This document shows, one piece after another, positions 44,948 to 55,871 of a DNA stretch of 64,000 nucleotides; position 1 is the first letter of the stretch; every line of letters starts with the position of its first letter. The stretch is taken from positions 342,389 through 406,388 of the forward strand of contig JARBJD010000031.1 of the NCBI GenBank assembly GCA_033064195.1, given 5' to 3'. The DNA comes from Blattamonas nauphoetae (taxonomy: Eukaryota > Preaxostyla > Oxymonadida). Position numbers and translations under genes: made by a program. Below the pieces are notes generated by a model. It searched no databases. It saw only the letters and a program-made list of their open reading frames with translations, and had not been told where the DNA came from.

Positions 44948-45348
44948 AGATTTCATTGGTAGATTCATCTGGGACAATATTTTTGAGATCATCGATCGCA
45001 ATGGAAAAAGTTCGAGCGACATTTCGATTTTCAAATATCCTTTTATCCTTCACACATTCAGATTGATTGCATTTCTAAATGGAGATTCCAGACGTTCTGA
45101 CCTCCAAAGTCGTTCTGTCAATGAACGTTGTGTGATCAAACCATAATCGTGCGTTTTTGTCTATCTTCTCTGATTGAATCGTTTTTTTTCGATTTTGCTG
45201 CCTGTGAAATATATCGTTGTCACGAATGAAAGAGTTTTCAATAAATGTTGTTCATGATTGTTCATCTACTTAGTCATTTCAAATCAATCCGTTTCAATGA
45301 TGCAAAAGACAACGTATTCTGGAACTATGTGCACAGTTTCAGTAAAAC

Positions 45349-47312
45349 ATGGTTCATGGAACCAATACAGTGAAATGGATTAAAGATGAATATGTGTTCT
45401 TCGACGCCTGGAGTGCTTATGTGCCCTCGCCGTTGTTTTCGGAAGCACGCATGTTGCCGGAGCAATTATCGAAAAGCTGTCGCCTCTGCGCGTCTCTTGA
45501 AACTGCATTGGACGCTGTTCTGGCCGCTCTCCGCGGTCCGTCGGTGGATGGCACAGAAAAACAGGAATTTGGGAACTTTGGATTGCCTCTGCTGTTGTCG
45601 TTTGGTCTGCTGTCCCCTTCTCCACCGCCGAACGTGGTGTCGCTGTTTGACGAGCTGGTTCTGCCGTTTCTGTCCTCTTTCCGATCGATGCTGTCATTCT
45701 TCCACTCGTTGCTCGCTTTCTTCTCGCCGAACATGCCGTCGCTGGTATTCCCTGCTCTGCACTCGCTGAGCCATCTGCACGCCACTGCTAGGTGTTGTGC
45801 ATGGGGTTCTGGCGACGTCCTCGGAAACGCTGTTGCAGATGAACTTTCTGCTGTTCTGGTCTGAACTGCAGACGGCACTGAGCAGTTTCGCTTCGTCGAT
45901 CGAGCAAGACGCGTCGCTTCATGTTTCGCAGCCTCTTTCGGAGTTGGTGGAGGAGTGGGTTGTGGAGGAAGGCCTGCGTGCGATGTGTGCGTTGGAGCTG
46001 TTTCACTTTGTGTTGGCGTTGGACGGAGACAAACAGTCGGAGCTGTCGAAACTGCTGCACACCGACTCGATCTGCACGGAGTTCATTTTGCTGGCGAATC
46101 AGCTGGTGACTTCACTGCGCACGTTCTTCGAAGCTGACCGCTCTGTCGCCCCCACTCGCCACACCCGCCCTTCCTCGCTAACTTCCGAAGCCCCCGCACG
46201 CAGCCGCACTGCTTGTCGATTGGATTGTGACAGGCTGTTCCAGACGAATGTTGTTCTTTCGGAAGGAGGAGCTACGATTGTTCGGATTGAGTTTGGGATG
46301 CTTCTCCAAACACTCTGCTGGTTTGTTCATCTGTCGCTGGTGAAGCTGGACGCTCTGATGCAGCTGCTTCATCTGACGCTGTCGTCGTTCATCCCACACC
46401 CTCTCGCAAATCTGGTGCCCACATTCGCACCTGAGCACGAGCCTCGCCAGATCGGGCCGAAGATCCGGCACTTCCTTCTGTCGCCGTGGGTGGAGACAGG
46501 GCGGAGTGGAGAAGGGTTGGTAGGGGCTGAGGGGCGGGCGTTCCCGCTGAGTCTGAGTGTGGAAGTGTCGACGACTGCGATTGTGTTGATTCTGATTCAC
46601 AAAATTCACCGAAAACCTTCGAACCAGCGATTCTGGGCACGGCTCTGCCTTTGCTGTTGTCGGTGCGTCTGTTGTCGCCGTCGATGGATGTGTGCTGGCA
46701 GATGTGGCATCGGAAGAGAGGAGGTATGCGACTTTGCGATTCTCTCGTTGTTGGACTTGACCACTTCGTAGATTATCTCCACATGCGACGGCACAGGACT
46801 TAAGTGGTGGAAAGTGTGGATTGGATTGTGGTGTTGGGGGAGGTGGTGGACGATGTGGTTTGTGGGAATGAAGTTGGAGAGCGCGAACTGAACGAGCTGT
46901 CCAAATTGAAGATCCCGTCGCTGCTCAGCCCTCTCTTCCCCATCATCACATCCACCACTCGCAGCATCAGCCGCTTTGCCTGAAGTCCCTCGCTTCGTTT
47001 CTATCATCACTCGGTGCTGTTCACTGATGAGGTTCTGATGTCGCTGGCTCGGATTCTGCGCTCGCTGCTTGGGACGTTCGACGATAAGTGGAGGACAATC
47101 GAGTCGATTTTCATTTCTGTGTGGACGTTGTTGCTCATAGTGATTGGAGGAGTGAGTTCAGCAGAAAAGAAGAAACTGACGAGAATGATCGTGTCGACAG
47201 GGCTGTTGGAGATGTTTGGAGAATACATCAATCGCTTCTGGACGACACAGATTAAAGGCGAAGTCCTTCGCATTGTCCCAATACTCCAGCGTCGTGTTCT
47301 CGTCGAAATGTG
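45349..47312 (+). pseudogene. large helical-repeat-like protein gene, frame-broken
   Basis: ATG at 45349 (MVHGTNTVKWIKDEYVFFDA), open to 45864 with leucine-rich helical segments (PPPNVVSLFDELVLPFLSSF). A shift near 45830 leads to 45797-46600 (QMNFLLFWSELQTALSSFAS, EFGMLLQTLCWFVHLSLVKL). Another shift near 46610 reaches PAILGTALPLLLSVRLLSPS and then WIVVLGEVVDDVVCGNEVGE. The last exon 46990-47312 (LMSLARILRSLLGTFDDKWR, ARMI-type helices) ends at GTGAGT, a donor site; the matching TCTTTCAG is at 47361-47368. Composition fits an ARM/HEAT-like scaffold; no specific family named. A TAA at 46801 and the shifts suggest either decay or assembly indels. Confidence 0.45.
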
Positions 47313-47365
47313 AGTCTTCAAAGAAAATCAGGTCTGGCTGATTGAAGTTGTGTGTGCCGCCTCTT

Positions 47366-48154
47366 TCAGCGGCTGTGTTCTTCCGAAAGATGCATCGGTG
47401 GAAAGTGTGGTCGGAATAATGCGTTGAGATGCACCCTCCCTTCTTCCCTGCCTAGTTGTTCTCGAAAAGCGAGTCGAAGGCACGGAGGACGTGAAACGTT
47501 CCACTTACTAAAAACAACACCGCTCCCAGAAAATGTCTGATCGGAGAACTGGCAGTTGGAGACTTGAATGAAGGCAATTGAATCAGCTTCTTGAAGTGTC
47601 CGAGTTCGCGAGGCTCCATCCAGCGATGTGAATTCGGAGTTCGAATCATCTGTGCTCACAGAATGATGAGTGATGATCTGGTGTTCGCTGTCGGGAAGAG
47701 TGGTGGCTTTGTCACACGAGATATTGGACGAATCAATGACGAGGCGAGGATTGGGGTTCAGATTTCCTCGCAGGTCCATCAGAAAAACATGATGTTTTGT
47801 GCAGTTGATTGCGAACGTGGTGCGTGTGGTGGACCACAATCGGCGATGCCAGCTGGCCCAGTCGGAGAACAGAGTCCTAAATGACACACAGGATGTCTCC
47901 ACAATCGCACATCGCGACGGCGAGGACAGTGTCGGAGAGAGGGGATGGCCAGCTTTTGCGTTCGTGCAACCAAGAGACTCCACATCGAAAATCAGAGCGT
48001 CAAGCGAAAGCGTTGAGTTCACAATATTAAAAAGGCAGTTCTGATGAGTCCTGAGCCGAGAAACTTCACTTGAGATGGGTTGCTCTCTGTTGAGTCGCAC
48101 GAGTGTTGACTTCGTGATTGATGTTCTTGTTTCTCCCTTCAGTGTGAGGTCCAC
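47366..48154 (-). CDS. beta-helix-like surface protein fragment
   Basis: A 262-codon minus frame with the short alternating hydrophobic/polar turns typical of right-handed beta-helix surface proteins of protists: CLFNIVNSTLSLDALIFDVE, RCAIVETSCVSFRTLFS, SIAFIQVSNCQFSDQTFSGS. The NCxF...GSG phrase is the usual coil repeat. No signal peptide or membrane anchor is inside the piece, so it is an exon or fragment. The last ~45 codons (47500-47366) look less protein-like and may be intron. The assignment rests on repeat style, not on a database match. Confidence 0.45.
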   Translation of the reverse strand: MDLTLKGETRTSITKSTLVRLNREQPISSEVSRLRTHQNCLFNIVNSTLSLDALIFDVESLGCTNAKAGHPLSPTLSSPSRCAIVETSCVSFRTLFSDWASWHRRLWSTTRTTFAINCTKHHVFLMDLRGNLNPNPRLVIDSSNISCDKATTLPDSEHQIITHHSVSTDDSNSEFTSLDGASRTRTLQEADSIAFIQVSNCQFSDQTFSGSGVVFSKWNVSRPPCLRLAFREQLGREEGRVHLNALFRPHFPPMHLSEEHSR

Positions 48155-48446
48155 AGATTCAAAATGTTGGAATGCTCATCCGTTCTGCTTGTTCTCGAGT
48201 CTGATGATAGGTTGCGAATCATACCCGTGTCTCTGCCTCCTTGATTCCTGCCAGAACCCGAAGAGAAAGAAAATGACGGATAGAAGGGGAGGAAATGAAC
48301 TGCCGAAGGTGTTGTGTGCAGATGGGATGCGGCGAAAGGCCCTTCTTCTGTCGATCAGCCCTCACAAAAGTGGCAATTGTTTCGATGTCGCCTGTGGAGA
48401 GGAGTGAGGCATCAAAGGGAAGAGCTGGATCGAAGTCCTTCCTCCC

Positions 48447-49128
48447 TTACCATCGATACTCTTCGCAACGAACGAGTCCTGCTCGTCCAGAGACTCGCTG
48501 CGGGGAGTGCGGCGAAGGAGTCGTGCTGCCAGCGGGTGGAGATGCAGACGAGCCGCGGTTGCCAGGCGTGGTCGGTGTCTGGTCAGCCCGATCGCGTGTC
48601 GACTGTTTCCAGTTTTTGACGAGTTCTTCGGTGTTGACCAGAATCTGCTCTGGTTCAGATAAGACTGCGACCGCAGCGTCGAGAGCGACAGCGCGTTCGT
48701 CAGCCTCACGAAGTGCTGAATCTGCGGCGAAATCGGCGGGTTGGCAGGAATATCGTCGTTTTCTCTTTTTTGGACTTTCGCGTGCTTGTATCGCCACCGT
48801 TTCTCTTGGAGGGGGACAATAAAGAGCGACGAAGAGATCGAGTTTTGGAGGAGGTCCGTTTGGTTCGGAAAGAAGAGGGGGTGTCCCGAATGCGTGGGTG
48901 GATGAACAGATACTGGAAAGGGGAAAGAGACGGGACAATGGGTGGATCTGGCGCTGGAGAATCAGCAGGTAGACGAGATCTGAAAGAGATGGGGATGGTT
49001 GTGATTGTTTGGTCGGAGAGACAGATGAAACCGGTTGAGGTGGGGTGGGGAGGGACTCTGTCGTCGAGAGAGACGTATTGCTGGGAGAATCGTGAGAAAT
49101 GATGGAGACGGTCATCGACGTGCATTGT
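48447..49128 (-). CDS. unknown protein, two exon-like pieces
   Basis: Minus strand. ATG at about 49116 starts MTVSIISHDSPSNTSLSTTE and a Ser/Pro-rich region. A helical part (FAADSALREADERAVALDAA, VLSEPEQILVNTEELVKNW) and a Thr/Pro-rich tail follow in the same open frame to 48447. Part of the open frame between 48950 and 48780 may be intron. No family recognised. Confidence 0.35.
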
Positions 49129-49292
49129 TCCTTACTATAGTGATATTCGTGATGGCCATTCGGTTTTTCTTGTTTTGATTGTATTTCGGGTGATGTTGAC
49201 CTGAATTCCAGTAATTGACGTGCTCGTCCGCGAGTCACCGCGCGATGGAAATGGTGAAACAAGTCTGATAAACTACAGTTGAACAAACCGGC

Positions 49293-49499
49293 TTATTCTG
49301 AAAAATAGCCATCCACACGATGATCCAAGTTCCACAAACTTGTAATAAACACATTTTTCAACATCCGAATATATCGGACGAGATCCTCCCGAGTCAAGAT
49401 CGTGTGGTAAACTGGCGGTTGTCCCGTCTGCTTCGTCGAGTATCTTCTGACCGTGTGGTTGGCAATAAAGTTGTACGCGCTCAACGTGAAGAGCTTCAT
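49293..49499 (-). CDS. small ORF, unknown
   Basis: ATG at 49499 gives MKLFTLSAYNFIANHTVRRY followed by TREDLVRYIRMLKNVFITSL to a stop at 49293; about 68 codons. Protein-like composition. Could be an exon of the neighbouring minus-strand gene. Confidence 0.3.
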   Translation of the reverse strand: MKLFTLSAYNFIANHTVRRYSTKQTGQPPVYHTILTREDLVRYIRMLKNVFITSLWNLDHRVDGYFSE

Positions 49500-49639
49500 C
49501 GGAAGAATGGGTGGAGAGGGAGAGAGGGCTCGACTCTTTGTGAACAAGAACCCAGCCTTCGCAACTTTCGCATGTCTCAGCTGAAGCTGTGAAGAGGCGT
49601 CCATCCCAGTGCTGTTGTATGAACACAGCAGGTCTGGGT

Positions 49640-50965
49640 CGAGAAACTGGTTTTTGGGGAGATCGATGGGAAGATGCAGAACGGAATGAAATGCGCGTCA
49701 GCTACCGGGATCTTCGCGTTGATGTAATTCCTCAGAAGTGTGATTCTGTGGAAGGGAGGTCAGGATCAACTCAAGAAGGGAAGAGTTCAGAGTGTGGTCT
49801 GACAGACGGTGCATCAGAAAAGTGGCGATGAGGAGGAAGAACAGCTTTGTTCAGGCGAATGAGGGGTGGTCGAGGAGAGCATGCGGGAGGAACGACGAAG
49901 GGTTGCATTGGTCTTGCAAAGAAAGAGGTGGATGAGAGTCCAATCCCGAAATGGACGGAAGTGTCATATTTGGCGTATTTTTAAGGAAAGAATAGAGTCA
50001 AGAATGTGTTGGAGGAATGGAGGGTCGTTCGAAGGAAGCGGAGGGTGAGTAAACCCGAGTTGGAGAAGAAAGAGAGAACCTGCTGATGACTTGTGACGAC
50101 CAAATGGTACGTATGTACACGGAGTTGCTGGAGGGGAGAGAAGAGGGATGGGTATGATATTATTTTGGTGAAGACTGTGATGATGAATATGAAAGGGAAT
50201 TGAGGAGGATGAGACGAAGCAAACGACGTTGGGTCCTGGAGCGAAGAGTAAGGATTGAACAGCCGAAAGAGGGAGATAATTGGAGGTATAGAGAAGATAT
50301 TAGAGGCAGAGACATAACTGAACTCAATTTGGAAGGGTTGTAGTTGTTGTTGAATGGTATTGAGATCGTTGGGTGGTTGAACGTGACCTAGATCAGAATC
50401 ATCAAAGTTGACGATCTCGAATGGAACATCTTCAGCATGTGTTTCAATAATGGTTTGTTCAGGGGAATATCAAGGCCGGCTTGGGAAATTGTGGGCGAAC
50501 ACGACTGAGCCATCGGGGAACTGATCCCAGGAGACGAAGATGGAACAATATGTTCAATTGAAGGTGAATGAGTTTGTGGTGGAGACGAAACTGTGGTTGG
50601 AGAGGCAGACTGACCATTTGAGATCGATTATTGTTGGGGAAGGGTGTGGATGTCCCCATTCGTGATTGCGGTCACAGTAGTTGCTTTGTATTGAACTGTG
50701 TGATTCAGGGAGGAGATTTGTTAGTCTTGAATGGCCTTCCTCATCATTGGCGGAGACCCTTGATTTGAACATCACAGATTTGAAACGATATCAACTTTGT
50801 GTGTTTATAACGTCTCTTCGGGAGAGACTTCGCACGGACGGGGAGTTGTTATCCATTGGAAGTGGCGGGAGACCAGTTCAGATAATAAGCGACAGGATGG
50901 GTTTGCGATGAGAGTTGAGTGCTTTGTTATCTCTCGTCCAAGAGCTATGATTGTCGGAGAAGATT
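49640..50965. other. no supported gene
   Basis: Purine-rich sequence. The only protein-like piece is a 41-codon plus frame near 50543-50665 (MEQYVQLKVNEFVVETKLWL, then HLRSIIVGEGCGCPHS). The remaining frames are short or repetitive. Confidence 0.3.
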
Positions 50966-51313
50966 GGGATGGGTGGAGGGAGGAAGGAGGTGAATTTGCG
51001 ATGGGTGGAGGGAGGAAGGAGGTGAATTTGCGATGGGTGGAGGGCGGGAGGAGGTCAATTTGTGATGGGTGGAGGGAGGTAGGAGGTGAATTTGTGGATG
51101 GGTGGAGGGGAGGAAGAGGAGGAATTTGCGATGGGTGGAGGGAGGAAGGAGGTGAATTTGCGATGGGTGGAGGGAGGAAGGAGGTGAATTTGTGATGGGT
51201 GGAGGGAGGAAGGAGGTGAATTTGCGATGGGTGGAGGGAGGAAGGAGGTGAATTTGCGATGGGTGGAGGGAGGAAGGAGGTGAATTTTATGATGGGTGGA
51301 GGGAGGAAGGAGA
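50966..51313. repeat. ~32-bp minisatellite, about 11 copies
   Basis: Unit AGGTGAATTTGCGATGGGTG followed by GAGGGAGGAAGG; copies differ by a few bases and by short deletions. One more unit lies at 54165-54200, on the far side of K, so K split the array. Open frames across it on both strands are by-products of the repeat. Confidence 0.9.
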
Positions 51314-51622
51314 AAGTGAGGAGCAATTGTCCGGACAGGAGGCGCTGTCCGTCCTCGGACAGCGCCTAATTAGGAGGTCACCACTCGTAAGTCGCAACGA
51401 TGGGGCTTGATCAACCAATTCTTTCTGTAGACGACTAAACCCAGGAATTAATAAAGTAATGACGAAAAAGCAATAAGAGTGAAATAGGAAGGTTACATGG
51501 ATGCGTGAAAATGAGGAAGAAAAAGCAATTTAAGAGGATGAGGTGGGAAAGTGATGTTTTGGAGTGTGGATAGGCTGTGATGATCAAAAGTGAAGGGGCA
51601 AGAGGGAATGAGCACAATGAGG

Positions 51623-52405
51623 TGAGGGGAGGGGATGATCACACGAGGTGAGGGAGGGATGATCACACGAGGTGAGGGGAGGGATGATCACACGAGGTGA
51701 GGGGTGGGATGATCACACGAGGTGAGGGGAGGGGATGATCACACACGAGGTGAGGGGAGGGATGATCACACGAGGTGAGGGGAGGGATGATCACACGAGG
51801 TGAAGGGAGGGATGATCACACGAGGTGAGGGGAGGGATGATCACACGAGGTGAGGGGTGGGGATGATCACACGAGGTGAGGGGAGGGATGATCACACGAG
51901 GTGAAGGGAGGGGATGATCACACGAGGTGAGGGGTGGGGATGATCACACGAGGGGAGGGGTGGGATGATCACACGAGGTGAGGGGGAGGGATGATCACAA
52001 TGAGGTGAGGGAGGGGATGATCACACGAGGTGAGGGGAGGGATGATCACACGAGGTGAAGGGAGGGGATGATCACATCGAGGTGAGGGAGGGATGATCAC
52101 ACGAGGTGAGGGGTGGGGATGATCACACGAGGTGAGGGGAGGGATGATCACACGAGGTGAGGGGGAGGGGATGATCACACGAGGTGAGGGGAGGGATGAT
52201 CACACGAGGTGAGGGGAGGGGATGATCACACGAGGTGAGGGGGAGGGGATGTGATCACACGAGGTGGGAGGGGATGATCACACGAGGAGGGGTGGGATGA
52301 TCACACGAGGGGAGTGGTGGGGATGATCACACGAGGTGAGGGATGATCACACGAGGGGAGGGACGATCACACGAGGTGAGGGAGGGGATGATCACACGAG
52401 GGAAG
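51623..52405. repeat. ~26-bp minisatellite inside K, about 30 copies
   Basis: Unit GATGATCACACGAGGTGAGG followed by GGAGGG, with variable G-run length (24-28 bp). Each unit carries the BclI-like palindrome TGATCA. Copies become irregular toward 52400. No gene is expected within. Confidence 0.9.
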
Positions 52406-52705
52406 CGGACGAGACGAATCAAGAGAACGATTCCATTGATTCTTCAGGCATTGACAGCAGAGATGTCAAATTCCCCGCGCCTGTTGAAGGAGACGACAAA
52501 TGTGCGGTTGGTCGGTTGGTGTTTTCGGGATAGAGAGGAGACGACCAGATCCAAGAACGAAGGAAGCATCGTCGATCGAGAGACCGGAGCAACTGACGGA
52601 GACATCAGAGTTCATCTCAGAGCAGGACGGCTGGAGGAGTCGAGATGGTTGAGCGACGAAATGGCTGTCAGAGGAAGGAGCGTCCGAAGTTCACTCGATC
52701 GGTGA
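52395..52705 (+). pseudogene. exon-like piece in K, unknown
   Basis: A plus frame after the minisatellite contains IKRTIPLILQALTAEMSNSP, LKETTNVRLVGWCFRDREE and a charged tail to a stop at 52705. A second frame is also open for part of it. Weak support. Confidence 0.25.
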
Positions 52706-53076
52706 ACAACGTCAATGATCGAAATCGAACTGTCATCGTTCCCCTCAGAACAGACAATCATAAATGGGGAACATTCAGGATTTGAGATGATCGTACTCGA
52801 CGACAGTCACGTTGGAGTTCGAGAGTTTTCCAGCCGATGTTCCCATCCATCCGCAATCAAGTATCATCAATGATACCAAAATAGAGCAGTGTGTGAAGAT
52901 AAATAAGGAAGTTTGTCGTTCTTCGTCATGGTGGTTGGCTTTGTTCTTCCCCGTCAGAGACTCATGATGATGATTTTCGTCCACCGACTATATGTGACAG
53001 ATTCTTGTTCATTTTCCTCAAAGATTCAGCGTGGTAGATGAGACTAGGTACTGTTGCGCATGAAATTGATGGTTGT

Positions 53077-53340
53077 TTAAGTCGAGTACGCGTGGAAATC
53101 CGTCCTGATTGTTGCACTTTTCTGGGTCGGCCTCATCGATTGCGAATCCGAACAGAATAATGGAGTGTTGACAAAGTCGCACTTCACGGTTCGTTTCTGA
53201 GATTGATCAAAATATGCTGTGATGTTCAGAGACTCCTTCAGTTTGATCTCAAGGCGGTTCTCGATTCTGAGTGAATTAGACATTGTGTCGAGTCTGAAGA
53301 TGTGAACCTTTCCTTCAGATAATGAACTGACAGATGAGAA
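53077..53340 (-). pseudogene. exon-like piece in K, unknown
   Basis: Minus frame with EGKVHIFRLDTMSNSLRIEN, RLEIKLKESLNITAYFDQSQ and CDFVNTPLFCSDSQS to a stop at 53077. The upstream continuation (53511-53345) is T-rich and may be intron. Beta-strand-like composition; no family recognised. Confidence 0.35.
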
Positions 53341-54204
53341 AAGCAGAATTGTGGACAGTGTCGGGAATGTGATGTCCTTGATCTTCTGCGTTTTGTTTGG
53401 AAGAAAAGAGAGGCGTGTAATGAGACTAATCGATGAATATGAGTGGAGAAAGAAAAAAAAAGATGCATACTGATGTTGTTTGTGATCCAGATTTCTTCTA
53501 TTTATGTCCATTTCTGATTGAGAAAGATTTTATCATCTATTACAGACAAAATGAAGAGAAAAGAGGTAGAGAAGAGTGAAACGATAAGAAAAAAGGAATA
53601 CTAATATTGTTCATTTTCCATGTGTCAATTCAGTGACATCATCGAGAGTGAGGAGATGGGCAAAGTGTGAATTGTGGAGATCCTACAAGTTTGAAAGTCA
53701 ATGGAGACAGCAATGAGTGACAATTGGATAAAAAGAAGTGGAATGGACAAGGGAATTCGAATTGCGATGTAATGGTCTCTGAGAGAAAATGTGAGTCGAA
53801 GTCAACATCCGATGGGAGGATCCGACATGTCCAGACAGGACAGTTTTGTCCGTTTTGAACTGATCACAATTGATTGTGAAGAAATTCAGATGATTCGTTT
53901 TTTCAACAATTGAGTGAATGTCCAAGATCGGACAAGCTTGGACATTTCTGCAATTAATGGGTCATTTTGTCCGAATTCTCTAGTACTTTTTATCATTTTT
54001 ATGAAAGACAAAATCTGAATTTGATTACAATTATTCACTTCTATTTATGAACGAATTCAGTGTCAATCACGTTGATTTAGGCCACATGAAGCACTTCTTT
54101 TCACTTGACATGTCCGTCCGTTGTCCGAGTTGAACGTCTTTTGTCCGTCCGTTGCTCATCCCTAGAAGGAGGTGAATTTGCGATGGGTGGAGGGAGTTCT
54201 CTTC

Positions 54205-55125
54205 ACTCTCGAATAGAGTCAGAGAAGTTGATGACCCAGACTTGTGGGTCATTGAAGACAGATTTCAAATCTTCACACAACCCCCAAGAAATATTCAAGC
54301 AAAACTCGAAAATTCTTATCCCCATCATATCTTCTCGCAACCATGGAAGCTTATATTACAAAACCCAAATCAACCATCAGCACGCACGGGAAGGAGATTT
54401 ACGACTGTCAAATCAACATCGCGACTATCCAGCAGCACCTCTCATCAAAGCTCTGGATAGTCGTCATGAACTCATACCAATCAAGGAGATTGTCCTTGCT
54501 CATTACAATAGTTTGGCTTTTCTCTATTTTTCTCTTAGATAAATTCACTTCACTTATTTCGTCTTTTAACTCATTTTACATCGAAATGAGGTGCAAAGAC
54601 GACAAGGTGAATTGATGCAGTGTGTCTCCCAAGTACTCTCACTTGGCGAGACACAGGCTGTTGGTTTCGACGTCGAGGAGGGGCATATAACTATGCCCGC
54701 TCCCGATTCGACAGAATCGGTGGGAGACTCGGAATCCCACTCGACGTCGACCAGCCTCAAAACAGGTTACTTTTCCTTTTTCAATCATTCTCACAGAAAA
54801 TAAACATCCTCGAAGACACTGAACTGATGAAAGCAATAGAAGATAAAACGTCACCAAGCTGCGAAAACCAGAAAAGAAAACCACAGAAGAGGGTTAAGAA
54901 ACGTATGCTCACACTCCTTTTCACCCACTCTTTACACTATTAGAAAAGCCAGCAGTTGACACACTGGACGACGATGACCTGCTATTCCTCCTCAGCAGGT
55001 CAGATAGTCCATCAACTCCGGACAACTCCCCTCGAAACCATAGCAACCGAAACACACCACATCGAAACAAGGCTCCTTGGAAACAACGAAAAAGGAGCTT
55101 CACCGTCAGCTAGTTGAGGAAGGAA
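54205..55125 (+). pseudogene. gene fragment with short introns, unknown, acidic/basic C-terminus
   Basis: Protein-like plus pieces: 54240-54540 (RHELIPIKEIVLAHYNSLAF), 54591-54770 (VSQVLSLGETQAVGFDVEEG, ITMPAPDSTESVGDSESHST), 54800-54902 (NILEDTELMKAIEDKTSPSC, then a basic KRKPQKRVKKR). After a clear 41-base intron (GTATGC...CTATTAG, about 54903-54943) comes EKPAVDTLDDDDLLFLLSRS and a basic end (NTPHRNKAPWKQRKRSFTVS) with a stop at about 55112. It sits directly upstream of the transposase-like fragment at 55.4 kb and may belong to the same old element. Function unknown. Confidence 0.4.
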
Positions 55126-55369
55126 AACCAAAATCTCTTACTCTACTTTCTGCAAACAAACAAAATTCCTGAAAAAGCAACAAAGAACTGACCTCTGTTC
55201 CCTTTGTGAACGAGGCAAATATTTACAAAAGAAGAAACATTAAAAGCACAAAACAAAACTCACAGAAAAAGAACAAAATGAACTAAAACAATAGAAACAC
55301 AAAAAAATAGCCGAAACACAAAGAAATTATTACAATTCATCCATTTCATCCATAGACGATGACACATTG

Positions 55370-55871
55370 GTCATCGTCATGGACTTTAAAGAAAATTCAT
55401 TACCTCTTTCCAATGACCAAGTCGGACACGATTTTTATCTAAAACTTCAGTTTCTCATCTCTGCATTACTTGTTTCACCTCACAGAATTCTGTGATCAAA
55501 AACATATCACAACTTTATTTCCCCCCCTGTTCTTTCCTCATGATCACCGTTTTGTTCAAGAATGTCTTGCCGATTTATTTTCTCTTGATTCATACACTTC
55601 CAAGAAACACATCACTGTATTTACTGATACTGGTCCGCATTTTAGGAACCAGTATGTTCTCGGTTACTTTCGTCTTCCTCAAAACTCTTTGTTTCTCAGG
55701 GAAGAAAATTCAGTACTGTTTCTTTTCAGAGCAGCATGGGAACTGCTGCGACCTGAATTCGGAGTCCTTTCAAATTTTGTTTCACATCACCTCACTGAAC
55801 CAATCCGCTCCTCGGATGACTCCTTTATTGATTTTTTTCACTTCACATCTCACTCAATTGAATGGGAATGA
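55370..55871 (+). pseudogene. broken relative of the T1 transposase
   Basis: Pieces align in order with the T1 protein: VIVMDFKENSLPLSNDQVGH (T1: SDFKENW...), FFPHDHRFVQECLADLFSLD, then KHITVFTDTGPHFRNQYVLG (T1: KITFIFDTGTHFRNGVVLC), FFSEQHG (T1: FFNECHG) and, after a frame change, FGVLSNFVSHHL (T1: FGELTNLVRNNL). The DxGxHFRN and HG signatures are kept, but frames break near 55490 and 55740. It is a distinct, diverged member rather than a recent copy, and no T1-like ends were found around it. Confidence 0.65.

Larger units (their letters stand above)
44560..45340. other. repeat- and hairpin-rich stretch, no gene
   Basis: Holds the 44617-44672 repeat within an imperfect cruciform (44625-44700), the hairpin CCAAGTAC...GTACTTGG at about 44805-44832, and hairpins B and C. 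44960-45340 is AT-rich without a supported frame. Confidence 0.5.
51314..54164. mobile_element. K: hAT-like non-autonomous element inside the minisatellite
   Basis: Right end reads, outward, TAGGGATGAGCAA, a classical hAT terminus; the left end AAGTGAGGAGCAA matches in 10 of 13 positions. Flanks GAAGGAGA (51306-51313) and GAAGGAGG (54165-54172) are an 8-bp TSD with one mismatch, both from the minisatellite unit. Subterminal GTCCG/CGGAC motifs are frequent, and a hairpin GGCGCTGTCCG...CGGACAGCGCC at 51346-51371 is followed by TAATTAGG. It contains a second minisatellite and exon-like pieces but no transposase. Confidence 0.7.

Noticed and set aside
50805-52230. Pro/Ser/His-rich repeat proteins
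   Set aside because: Products of the 32-bp and 26-bp minisatellites, open on both strands.
51623-52405. CRISPR-like array
   Set aside because: Repeats are contiguous with no unique spacers, and no cas gene is present; it is a minisatellite.
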